Shown here: piece after piece, positions 32,419 to 43,629 of the stretch
How positions within the stretch are numbered: the stretch's first letter is position 1
How the letters are laid out: every line of letters begins with the position of its first letter
Assembly: GCA_036346225.1 (NCBI GenBank)
Contig: JARFIW010000999.1
Coordinates: forward strand, 5,625,001-5,689,000
Direction of reading: 5' to 3'
DNA: 64,000 nt
DNA from: Platerodrilus igneus
Taxonomy: Eukaryota > Arthropoda > Insecta > Coleoptera > Lycidae
Position numbers and translations under genes: made by a program
The notes under the pieces: generated by a model
Databases searched by the model: none
Told to the model about the DNA's origin: nothing
Seen by the model: the letters and a program-made list of their open reading frames with translations, nothing else

Positions 32419-33965
32419 CAGTATGCTAGAGGATCTAGGGGAACTCCTTCATTACTTATTCTGGGCAACATTGGTTCTTCTAAATACTTGTTTAGTTCAA
32501 CTACAGCAGATGCAAATGAATTAGCCGGATGTAAACATTTTTCTACCTCTAAATCAATATCTTTCCAAAGCCTTTCCAAAAGTTTCTCTTTTTTTGCGAC
32601 TTCTGAAGTACTGCTTAGTTTGAGTTTTTTATTGTCATCTATAGCGGATTTAGATTCAGAGGTTTCATTCGTAACTCTTACATTAGAAATTTTACTATAC
32701 ATCATTTCAACTGTCTTTTTAAATTTTTTTTCGTCGATGAAAACAAACCTTTTGAATCTCGGATCCAAAATAGTTGCTTGAAAAATTATTTCATTTTCTT
32801 CCATATCTCCAAACCTGTTCATTTCAAATTTTGCCATATTTTCTACATCGGGCATTAGCTCGGAATAATTAAAAGATTTCAAATGTTTTATAAGCTGCTT
32901 GCAATATGTTAATAAAGACGACACAGTTACGGTTTTTTCAAAACTTTTGGCAGTTGTTACGATGTCGTACATTTCCAAAACTTTCAGTGATTGTTCTGCA
33001 ATAATCCATTCTTCGTTGGACAAAATTTGAATCGACTCGTTATCTTCATTTCCATATCTAACTGAGCAGGAAGAATTTCTGAGAGCTGTTGTTGATATGA
33101 GATCATTTTTTAAGCTAATTACACGACGAACCATCTCGTATGTGGAGTTCCATCTGGTTGGAACATAATTTTTTAGTTTTAAAAGTGGAATCATCATCCT
33201 TTCCTCGGTTTCCCACAATTGTGCATATGCATGACTGCGTTTGTTAAAAAATCGCATGATTACCTTAATTTTGTTCACCACAACTTGTATATCTTTAAGT
33301 CCCATTTGTGTCACTAAATTTAAGGAGTGAGTAAAACAACACCAACAGCTAATTTCATATTTGCTGTGTTATCGGTTACCACAGCAGTGATTTTATTTTT
33401 AATACCTCACTCCGCCAAAACACTTTTTAATTTGTTTGATATATTTTTACCGGTATGTCTATCGTTATATGCAATACAACCCATTAAATCAGAGGCCAAA
33501 AAAGTACGATTTTCACTTTCGACAGTATAATGCGCTGCAACACCATAATAACTGTCATTACTACTAGAAGTCCATCCATCCATCGTTAGACAAATTGCAA
33601 TAGCTCTATTTAAACGCGTTTTAACAACTTCAACACATTCGTTGTAAATGGTTGGTATTAGCGATTGGGAAACCGTTTTTCTCGTTGGAAGTTTGTAATT
33701 TGGATTTAATAAATGCACAAACTTTTTGAATTCTTGATCCTCCACAATACTAAATGGATGATATTCTTTTGTAATCATTGCCACTAATTGTCGATCGATT
33801 TGATTTCATTTTGTTTTTTATTGGAAGTGGTTTGTGGAAATATACAGTAATAGTAATATTGTGAGATGTACTTGGTGCTGAAAGTGTCGCTTGGTTGTTA
33901 AATAAAGGGTCGGAAGCAATAATAGCAGCCTGATTGTTATTTGGATCTTGTCTAATACTTGACGC
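32419..33965 (-). pseudogene. hAT transposase (ZBED-like), N-terminal and core part
   Basis: Two long frames on the minus strand belong to one hAT transposase. The upstream part (33784-33407) holds ICLTMDGWTSSSNDSYYGV, the typical first-aspartate block, and YNDRHTGKNI. After an in-frame TGA the frame continues with AVVTDNTANMK, then shifts to a CCFTHSLNLVTQ block. The downstream part (33314-32419) contains a VPTRWNSTYEM block, ATILDPRFKRFVF and EYLEEP-like sequence, and ends mid-domain at LDPLAYC where the LINE begins. Upstream, sequence to about 33965 reads as a Q/N/S-rich linker. The BED zinc finger expected at the N-terminus was not found. Neighbouring domain order and the continuation at 29616 show one gene split by a later insertion. 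Confidence 0.88.
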
Positions 33966-34374
33966 CCCTGGCAGATGATATTGACTTTAGAACCCTAAGT
34001 ATAACAAAATGTGCAAACTATATTTGTAAAATATTTGTTATTTAATTAAATTTCACATCCCACATACAAATGTTTCAAAAAATGATAGACTGCAAATGGT
34101 TGGATTTCAGTCTGTTGAACGCTGGCGATTGATTTCGTCAGTAGTTTTTTTTTTTAGATAAGTTAATTAATTTTGAACTGTGTTACGTTAAGAGTTGCAT
34201 CAAGGGAAACCCGATGTGACTACTTGTTTCACATTAGTCGTTATCGTACTAATTTTGGATCAAATGCATTTATGGACAAATTATTGAAATATTACAATTC
34301 GTATTTTAACTAATTAAATGGGTTTCATAATAGCGTAATTACTTTTAACAATTATCATCATCATTTTGTTTTTG
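33966..34374. other. No gene recognised
   Basis: AT-rich spacer. I looked here for the right terminal repeat of the hAT element (reverse complement of TAGTGATGGGTAATGC) and did not see it. Confidence 0.5.
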
Positions 34375-34540
34375 ACCTTACTTAATGTTGGTTTGATGCA
34401 GCTGTAACTTCTTTTCTATTCTATACTAATCTAAAAAGTTCTATATACCCTTCACAACCTACATTTCTAATAATTTGACTAATATAGTTTGGACTAGGTC
34501 TTCCTATACTCTTCTATCTTTTTCTTATCTACATGGCTCT
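34375..34540 (-). mobile_element. 3' fragment of the second RTE-type LINE family
   Basis: Contains GGTTTGATGCAGCTGTAACTTC and TCTAATAATTTGACTAATATAG, which match the 3' end of the longer element at 34800-34920. It has an internal deletion and ends near TCTTATCTACATGG. Confidence 0.7.
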
Positions 34541-34555
34541 ACATATATACAGATA

Positions 34556-34725
34556 TTAGCAACCTGATGGTTGTTAAAGAACTCCAACATGTTTACATGG
34601 TTCCCGTTTATAAGGAAATGAAATATTACCTGGTTATCCCCTCGAAAAACGGAAAAGTGTTAAATTATATGTTAAGGCTTAAGCAACGAATTGCTGCGAA
34701 CATGCCAGACCGCCAACTAATTGTG
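34556..34725 (+). other. Orphan exon-like coding segment
   Basis: After an ATATTAG acceptor-like site the plus strand is open for about 56 codons and ends at a strong donor, ATT|GTGAGT. The peptide contains KELQHVYMVPVYKEMKYYL, PSKNGKVL and LKQRIAANMPDRQLI, with the amino-acid balance of a real protein and mostly polar, non-transposon-like content. I could not name the family. It lies between two LINE fragments and no partner exon was found. It may be an exon of a host gene whose other exons are outside the window, or a captured relic. Confidence 0.4.
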
Positions 34726-35289
34726 AGTTATGTTATGGTGACATTTAGTTAACTGGTTTTTATTTATTTATTTTTCTTTGTTTGTTTTGTTTCCAAACTT
34801 ACTTAAAGTCGGTTTGATGCAGCTCTAAATTCTTTTTTATTCTGAGCTAGTCTAAAAAGGTCTACTTACTGTTCACAATCTAAATCTCTAATAATTTGAC
34901 TAATGTAGCTTTGCCTAGGTCTTCCTACTCTATTTTTATTTGGTAGTCTATAATCTAAGACCTTACTAAATAGTCCCTCATGTCTTAACTGGTGCCCTAT
35001 TATTCTATCTCTCCTGACCTTTAATGGTTTCCACATACAGGGTTCCTCACCTATCCTTCTATAAACTTCCTCATTTGTTACTCTATCTGTCCAACTAATC
35101 TTTAACATTCTCCTATAACAACAAGTTTCAAAAGCTTCTATCTTTTTCTTATCTACCTCTTTAATTGTCCAAGTCTCACTGCTGTATAATACAACGCTCC
35201 ATACATACGACTTTAAGAAACTTTTTTATTATCTAAACTAATGCTATTAGCTATTAAAAAGGTTTTTTTTTTAAAAACATTTTTTTAGG

Positions 35290-35811
35290 TTAAGCTATTC
35301 TAGCTACTATATCCCTTCTGCTACGTCCGTCCTTTGCAATTATACTACCTAAATAGCAAAATTCATCTACCTCCTCTAACTCGCTATTACCTATTTTTAA
35401 TATTGGTTTAGAACTAGGCTGCAACTCACTTGTCATCTTTGTCTTTCCAGAGTTAATTCTCATACTATAGTTACTTTGTAGTATCTCATCTAAAATATTT
35501 AAAAACTTTCCTAACTCTTTTCTAGACTCTGCTATAATGGCTATATCATCTGCAAAACGTAACATGTCTATTTTCTGTCCCTGTACACTAATATCTATCT
35601 CTTTTCTCTCTCTAACTAAGTTTAAAGTTTCCTCGATATAAACATTAAAAATCAAGGAAAACAGTATACAGCCCTGTCTAACACCATTTCTAATCTTAGC
35701 TTCCTTTTCTATTTCATCAAATCTAATTACTACGCTTTGTCTTTTATATAGACGGTAAGTAATTTTTCTATCCCTATGAAAGATTCCTATTTTACGCAAA
35801 TCCCTGAACAT
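35290..35811 (-). pseudogene. Second RTE-type LINE reverse transcriptase core
   Basis: A 173-residue open piece holding the core RT motifs: KITYRLYKRQSVVIRF, GVRQGC, IFNVYIEE, FADD at the active site, then SGKTKMT and EFCYLGSIIAKDGRS. Compared with the first RTE element, IRKGVRQGYSLSP is IRNGVRQGCILFS here. It is bordered by stops on both sides and is not functional on its own. Confidence 0.85.
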
Positions 35812-35907
35812 AACAATCCAATTAACCCTATCAAACGCTTTTTCTAAATCTACAAATGCAAAATGAGTCTTTTTATTTTTTTGTAACTTTTTTTCGATAA
35901 TTACCCT

Positions 35908-36644
35908 TGTTACGTGTTATTAGTTTAAGTTTGATGTACGGAGGTTTCGCGCCATATTTTCAAAAGACGCGGTGCGCGGAATTTTAAAAGACTAGGCGCG
36001 TACCTCCGTTACGTAATAGTGAGTTTGTGCAGATCGCGAGACGTGGGAGGGTTGGACGAATACTTCGCGCCGACGTGGAAAAAGACAAAGAGTGGGGAAA
36101 AGTGGTGAGAGTTTTGGAGACGCTCTAAAACGTGGCTTTTTCGCCAGAACCTTCGAGTGGAGTGGGCGCTTTGAGGTATCGTATCGTGCTTATCTTATTT
36201 ATGTAGATTTCCTTTGCCTAATTGTCTTTGTTTGTTGCCTTATACCTGGTATTCCTGCTCATTCTCTGCATAGGTAGGTAATTTGCAACCTTCGGCTAAC
36301 CGGACTCCACGACCCTAGACGACCCGAGATGAACGAGTCACCATCTTTAATCCCTCCGGGATGGAGGCCCTGATGGACTTGGAATAGAAGCCAACTTCAA
36401 CGCAGGGACATATCCATGTGAGTAAATTATGTGTTACCTGTTTATTTAACTTTTTATAAATTTTCCGATTATTACGCAATATAATTTGTTCATTGGTGAC
36501 GTCATTGGCAGTTGGCTGCGAGGAATCTATAATAAGGTTGTCATTACCATCCGCCAGGGACGTTGCTCGCTTTCTTATTCATTGCGCTTGCGCGATGTGT
36601 TTATGAACTTTTTTAACTGTATTACCGACTTTTTAAAATATAAG
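35908..36644 (+). mobile_element. LTR-like element with ACCCT duplication
   Basis: A 737-bp insertion in the RTE LINE: starts TGTTACGTG, ends ATATAAG, flanked by ACCCT at 35903-35907 and 36645-36649. Removing it and one ACCCT restores the alignment to the first RTE element: 52 bases from the join to CATATTGG in both. It is related to 19240-19910, sharing TTTATGTAGATTTCCTT, TATCCATGTGAGTA and GTGACGTCATTG.CAG. Confidence 0.8.
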
Positions 36645-38344
36645 ACCCTAATCATTAGTATCGATTCTCTAGTCCCCCTGTCTTTACTAAAACCATATTG
36701 GTCTTCGCCTAAATAATTCTCAGTCAAAGCTTCTACTCTATTTTTAATTATTATTGTTAGTATTTTGGAAGCATGGGAAGATAAACTAACCGTTCTAAAA
36801 TTCTCACACCTATCAGCGTCTGACTTTTTTGGGATTGGGATAATAATATTTTTTTCGAAATCTATTGGGACCCACCTGTGTCATATATTACTTTTACTAT
36901 TTCATATAACTTGTCTAAAGTTTTCTAACTTGCATATTTTATTAATTCTGTGGATATATCGTCTATCCCAGGCGCTTTATTTAGTTTAAGATCCCTAACA
37001 GCTCTATCAAATTCCTCTCTTAATATTGAGAACCCTATTTCTACATCCTTTTCTTGGTCGTTCTCTAACACATCCATATCGCCTCCCTTATATAAATCTT
37101 CTAAATATCTTTTCCATCCATCTGCTACCTTAACTTTATTTATTAGAAGCTCATTATTCTCATCTTTAATACCATTATATTTTTTCCTATCTTCCCGAAA
37201 AAACTTTTTAACTGCCCTGTAAGCTCTGTCTGTCTTATCTACTCTCAAATCATCTTATATTATCTTACAATTCTCCTCCATCCATTTATCTCCATTCATT
37301 TATTTCTAGCTTTTCTACACTCATGTACTATCTTATTTCTAACTCTAGTATATTTTTGCTTACTTTCACTATCCAATTGTCTGAAAGGTTTAAGCTTTCT
37401 TCTATTCTCTATTAAAACTAATATCTTCTTTGTTACCCAGGGTTTTCTCGCTTCTATTTTTTCTTACCTATAGTTTGTGTTGCTGTTTCATGTACAGCCC
37501 TTTTTATTTCTTTCCGTTTATTTTCTTCGTTGTTCCCTCCTATAGCTATCTCTTTAATCTTATTATCTAATACTTGTTTATATTCCTCTTTTACCTCACT
37601 ATCATTAAGCTTACCTAGATCCCATCCCTCTCTTTTAACATTCCTCAGTTTTTGAATTTTAGATTACACTTCATTTTAACTAAGATATGATCGCTATCTA
37701 TGTCAGCCCCTGGATAACTACGACAGTTTTTAACTTGGTTTCTAAATCTTTATTTAACTAAAATATAATCTATTTGGTATCTAGCCCTATCACCTGGTGC
37801 TTTCCAGGTATATCTTCTCGTAAAATGTTGTTCGAATAGGGTGTTTATAGTTACTAATCTATGTTCCTGGCAAACTCACCTAATCTTTCTCCTCTATCAT
37901 TTAGTTTGCCATACCCAAATTTTCCTACCATTTTTCCCTCACTACCTTCTCCCACTGACGTATTAAAATCGCCCATAACTATTAAATTCTTATCTCCCTT
38001 TACTTTTCTCACTATACTATTTATATCCTCGTATACCTTTTCTACTTCTTCATCCTCGTACAGAGTTGTTGGCATGTAAACCTGTACTAAAACAGTGTCT
38101 GTGGGTTTCGTACTCAATTTAACTATAATTATTCTATCACTAAATTGTAAGTACTCTTAAACTTTACGTCCTAATTTTTTACCTAACACTATTCCTACCC
38201 TTGCTTGTCCATTAGTTGAAGAAGTTGTAATTATTCTATAATTATCTTTCCAAAAGTCATTGCTATCTGGCCATCTCACCTCACTAATACCTAAAATGTC
38301 CAGCTTTCCTTTTCTCATTTCGACTAATAAATTCGTTAACTTTA

Positions 38345-38922
38345 TTATAACCCTGCCGGTGAGGTACGAGAGCCACTACAGTAGTTGGTAGCAATGATAA
38401 ATAATTGCGAAATGATGCGCAAATAGGATATTACGTCATTTAAATGTTCAAATTATTATCACATACAAAAGGTTTATATTAATTATAAGGAAAAACAGTA
38501 GGTACTCACGTAAACTGTAGGATTTCTCACAGTATTACGCTAGTATAACGGCAGCTAGCGTCAGGGAGCTTCCGGGCGTGGGTAATCCGTTGGGCCCCCT
38601 TGTCGAATCCAAATTCAATTTGTCTTCTTCCTTATGTAGAGGTACGGTAAGGAAGACGGGTAGAGGTACGGTAATTGGGTATAGCAGGAAACCTACATAA
38701 CCTGAAAAAAGACAAGATACGGCACAAAGATAGCTACACTCGACGACGTCTCGCTGGCTAGTCTCGACGTGTCCGAAATCACCAGCCTCCTTCCACACTC
38801 CCCGTCTGCGTAATCCTTTGCGCAAACGCACTGTCTGAAATGACGGAAATACGCGCACAAGTCTTTTAAAATTATTGGCACGAAATAGCTTACAAATTAA
38901 AACTAAAATTGGGAATGTTTAC
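38345..38922 (-). mobile_element. LTR-like insertion, TGTTACAT family
   Basis: Splits the endonuclease N-terminus of the second RTE LINE. Read on the minus strand it starts TGTAAACATTCCC and ends near GGGTTATAATA, with GTGCGTTTGCGCAAAGGATTACGCAGAC and AGGTTATGTAGGTTTCCTGCT between, as in 20099-20708 and 22887-23625. The exact borders and any target duplication are uncertain (TTAAC on one side and TTTAC on the other are the best candidates). Confidence 0.65.
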
Positions 38923-39529
38923 AGCTGATTTTCGGCAAGTAACAACTTATCTACTCTAAGTATCGACCTTACATTCAAAGTCCCTATCACTAAATCGAAC
39001 CATTGTTTTAAATTCTTACAATGACGAGCGCCAAGTACCCCCTCCCGGAGATCCGAATGATGGAGTATTTTACTTCCAGACAAGAATTTTACTTGTGAGC
39101 TCTCCATCATATGTATTTCGTGTTTTAGGCCACGCACACCTGGGAAATATTGTGGTAGGCTCCCATATCTTTCCACAGTGCAGTTTTTAAAGATTTTAGC
39201 AAAAAGCCGTATGAGTCACGGCCAACCTCCAACAACCTTGTAAATTATCGAGGATCACCTGAGACCAACCGACTCTCCTCCAATATCTTTTAGCCAGCAA
39301 GGTTGTTGCCCCTTGCTGCACCTTTTAATCACCTTTTACAATAAGCAGGCTTACTATAGTACTATTCTTTGTCCGTTACTATAGGGATTTTAAGAATTAT
39401 AACTTTTAATATTATACAATTTTTTTTTTATTAATGGTTGTATGATATATTTGTTTTATGTACAATTTGGAGTAATTTTTCTCTGTAGTATACTTAAATA
39501 AACAAATAAATCAAAAGTAGATTAAAAGA

Positions 39530-40986
39530 AGTTTTCACACGACAGGGAAGTGGGATTTATGGTTAAGTGAGAAACCTCAAATAGAATTTTTGGGATTTAC
39601 AATTGATAAAGAGGATTTGCACACATCGCCGGCCAAGGTGCAGGTTATTGTGCAAGCGCCCGTTCCAAAAAACCTAACAGAAGTAAAATCGTTCATAGAG
39701 TTAGTAGCATTTTATGCAAAATTTGTTCCAAACTTATTTCCTACTTTATTTCCATTATATAATCTGTTAAAAAAAGATGTGATTTTTAACTTTAACAAAC
39801 ATTGTATGGCGGTATTTACTAAAGTAAATTAGTGCTCCCATACTAGCACACTACGACCTCCAGGGCCCAGCAACACAAGTAATCAGTACTGGGTTAGAGT
39901 GCATGTTTAGTATTATGGCCAGTTGCTTTTGGTTTGCGTACTTTGTCATCCGCAGATGTACAATACTGACAAATAGATAAAGAGACATTGGCAGTGGTAT
40001 ATGGAGTAAAAAGTCCATTAATTTTTACATGGGCGTCATTTCACTCTTTGGAGTGATCACAAACCTTTGGTCAGTATTTTTGGACCTAAACGAGAACTGC
40101 CAGTGTTTGCAGCCAGCACGCTGCTAAGATATGTTTTGTTTTTATCAGGGTACGATTTCGATGTTGATTATATCAAATCTGATAAAATAGTGCTGATGCA
40201 TTATCGAGGATGCCACTTAGTACCAAACATGCTGAAGGGACACAGAAATTGTGGTTTGAAACTTATCTACATTGTGTTAAAGAAAGTTCATTACCAATAA
40301 CTTGCGAACATGTTCGTAGCGTAACACAAAAGCACATCCGGCTTAACCAAATCTATGATTATGTTATGCATGGATGGCCATGCTCTGTACCCACAGAAGC
40401 TAGAGAGTTGTTAACTTTTTTCAAGAGAAAGAGGAGTAAGCTATGGAATAAGGAGTTCTAATTTCTAATGTGGGGATATAAAGTCATTGTTCCTAGTAGT
40501 TTACGGGCTTACGTTTTAAATTGAATTTTATGCTAGCTATTTGGGCATATGTAAAACTAAATCAGTTACTAGATCGTATGTCTGGTGGCCGAATATGGAT
40601 AAATGGATAGACGGAATTATTGTGAAACAAAGTAGTTCTACTATACATGTTGTCAAGATAAGTTTGGGTATCATGTGGAGACGGCACATCGATCGGCTAA
40701 TAGCTATTGATGCACCTCTTACTAGCTCAGAAAGTGAAAGTACAGAACCTCCCATGGAAGTTGTTACCGAACCATCCTCCTCCTTACCAGGAGTGGTTGG
40801 GGATATTCTACCTTCAGAAGTAATCAGGCAAAAGTTAATCGCCTCTATTGTGCCGGTCAAACAATCACGTGACATAATAAATGCTAACCCTTGTAAATTA
40901 AATACGGACAGTTCCATTGAAGGCGCTTCCATTGCTAGACGATACCCTGATAGGATTAGGGAACCGGTAAAGTGGTTAGATATTTA
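39530..40986 (+). pseudogene. Decayed gypsy-type pol fragment
   Basis: Plus-strand relics of a Ty3/gypsy polyprotein in several frames. They are the reverse transcriptase end (FLGF-like, SPAKVQVIVQAPVPKNLTEV, FYAKFVPNLFPT), RNase H pieces near 39960-40160 (QIDKETLAVVYGVK and SGYDFDVDYI), and the integrase zinc-finger end (SYVWWPNMDKWI) at about 40575. The next recognisable part is a proline- and serine-rich C-terminal tail at 40680-40986 that ends in RRYPDRIREPVKWLDI. The integrase catalytic core is missing, so there is an internal deletion of roughly 700 bp near 40620. It is unrelated in detail to the element at 125-4459. Confidence 0.75.
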
Positions 40987-43629
40987 AGCTGATTTTGTTT
41001 GACGCATACATTGATTTTATTTTGTATATTGCGTGATAAAATTGTTAAGTTAATTCGAATGTTTTAAGAATTATTTTTCTTATTTGACAATAGGGTTATG
41101 TCAAAGATTTTGAGGCAAAGATGTGGTATATTTAAGCAAATGGTTATAATCCCATATGTTCATTTTTGTACTTTATATTATCTTGTAATATATCGGGTTG
41201 GTTACCAGAGCACACACAGGGTTATTGTTACGGACAGTTGTGTTTGGTATATGGTGCACTGCGTGTGGCCTCTTAACTATACGATACTAAATGTTACTTG
41301 TGTCTTATTAAAAGAGCTACACTCCGTAAGCGTCAACAATTTGTCACGATATTCTCGTACCGTAACTAAAAGGATATGCCGACTAGGCTGCAACTGAATA
41401 TTGGGTGGGGGGGGGGAGGAGGAGCTAAAACTGAAGTAACTCAGCAAGGAGAAAATTAATCATTGAAATAAAATAAGGTTTGTACCTGCAAAAGAAAAGC
41501 ACTAATTAATGACGGAACGCCAGTTCGTCCAACCAAAACAGATAGGTACTAGAAAATAACTTTGTTAAAAAAATTCAAGTTAAAAATATTCTTTATTTGC
41601 TTATCATAAGACTTGTAATCAATAATCATTTCAGAAATAAATGTATATGATTAGTAAAAGCACAAAATAAACTTTTAAGGAACATTCATTAATCAATAAG
41701 TACGTTTGTGCGTCTGTGACACTTGGCGTTATGATAAAATATTACAAGTACGCCCCTGACGCAATCAGGATAAAGAAAATAATTTATAATTGATAACCCT
41801 AACGAGCTCTTGTAAATACACTCTAACACATTTGTAGAAAGAAGGAAAAGAGTGGAATACTTATTTTTATACAAAGGGGTCCATCCAAAACACTGATATT
41901 AACTATGTTCATAATGGAATATTAATGCTATATAAAGAATGTGAGCGTATCTCGAAGTAACCACTATAGTAACTATAACTTATTAGTATTGAAGGATTGT
42001 AGATAATTTAAACTTATTAAGCATTACAGTAAAACTTGTAGCTATTAGAGCTATAGTTAAGCGCTGCTGGTGAGGAAAGTGTTATGCTATTATTAGCATA
42101 TATGTGGGAAATAATTTATTGTATGGACTACTAGTAACATAGAATTTAAAAAAGTAGTCTACTTTCGTCTACGTTCTTATAACGAGACAAAAAAATGTTT
42201 AACATATCAGTAACCATTCAGTATCCGGAACAATGCCTTTTCTTTTACAGTCACAATACCTGGTAGCTCGAGAATTCTGGTAGAGCAAAAAGGGTTGTGA
42301 GTAGTTAGCAATCCACGTGGTCCAACATCAAACCTGAACATACAATCAAATTCATACGATACAATTCTACACGTACAGAAAAGTTTTAAAACTTAGGTAC
42401 GAACAATTTTTAGTCCTACGATATGACCATACGATACAAGCTAGAAAGTAAACATGAAAATCAGTAATTTATCAACCATTATATTTACTTACCAAATACA
42501 CAAGAAGTAGAAACAGAAAGGAATGTGCGTGTATTTGCTCGTTCATAATTAAAAACTGTTCAAGAGGATCTGTCCGACGTGCAATAAAGTCAAAGTAAAA
42601 ATGAATTAATTTCCAACAGAACAATTTAGAATCTCCACTCTGATAACATCATAAGGTAATACCGTTAAAACAAGAAATTAACAGGCGTTGATAAAGACAA
42701 TAATTTGGATACTAACTTGTAGTATAGATGATAAGAAATTAATATGAATAGAGAAACCAAACTGCATTATAAATAAACTGATATGTTAATGTGCTTTATC
42801 TATAATAGGTATAACTTTGCAAATAGCCAAAAAGAGCGAATTAGGATATTTATTTAAACTGGTAATAATTTATCAATGAAGGGTATCGGAAAGATACAAA
42901 TGCAGGAATTGAACGTAACAAATTTCACTTAAGATAGCACAGGTTGCATACTTCTACAAGTTTTATGAAACTTCATATACTCGTTTACGATTAATATAGC
43001 CCAGCGCTCACTTAGCTTATTTATGCTTCCTAAGTTATACAACCAGAATTGATTTATACATCTACATTTATTCTATTTCATTTACTAACACAAAATAGAG
43101 TAGTTTATAATTTATTTTCACGGGCTGTGACAGACGTGATTCATAAAGTTTATTATATTTTTTGTGTTTTAATTAATAATTTATATAAAGTGAATTTGGT
43201 TTGTGTTGTAACTTGGAACAAAATATTTCAATATTTGTTTAAAAATGGTCCAAATGATCAAATTTTCACAAATGGCGTTTTCCTATTCCTGTTATTTAGT
43301 TCTATGTTCTATTTTAAAGAAGTTAAATATTAAAAGTATATTAAAATAAACGTAAATTATTTGCCAGATACTTACTATTCTATTGTGATATTAATCAGGA
43401 ATGTAGTACAGGTATTGTATGAGTTTGTTTCCTTTTCTGCAGTAACAAATAAATAAATCAATTAACAAATATAAATCTGCTGGGTTTCATCATATTTGAT
43501 TTCTTATTTATCTAAATACTCTGTGCAACTCTGTAAAAGTTCAAATTCCCGCTCTTTTGTTTTTACAAGCGATTGTTTCAACACTTAAAATTTAATCGCC
43601 TTGATTATTTGTACATTTAAACAAGTAAA
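40987..43629. other. No gene recognised; upstream of MSH5
   Basis: AT-rich sequence. The open frame at 41098-41397 may be the LTR or flank of the gypsy relic and shows no domain. A run of ten or more G lies at about 41404-41416. The promoter of MSH5 should lie near its right end, but no specific element could be assigned. Confidence 0.5.

Larger units (their letters stand above)
34790..39180 (-). mobile_element. Second RTE-type LINE, broken by two insertions
   Basis: Same layout as the LINE at 14865-18770 but diverged from it. C-terminal part at 35108-34866. Reverse transcriptase at 35811-35290, with GVRQGCILFSLIFNVYIEETL and the catalytic FADDIAIIA box. RT start and linker at 37248-36660. 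Endonuclease between 38340 and 37680, with SEVRWPDSNDFW, VLVQVYMPTTLYEDEE and the VMGDFNTSVGEG block. The N-terminus lies at 39176-38919 (GTLNVRSILRVDKLLLAENQL). It is interrupted at 35908-36644 and about 38345-38922, and has additional stops and frameshifts. Confidence 0.8.

Noticed and set aside
41098..41397. 99-codon plus-strand frame
   Set aside because: No recognisable domain, biased towards V, Y and C, next to a gypsy relic; probably LTR sequence.
41404..41416. Run of G considered as a G-quadruplex
   Set aside because: A single run without four separated G blocks does not support a defined quadruplex.
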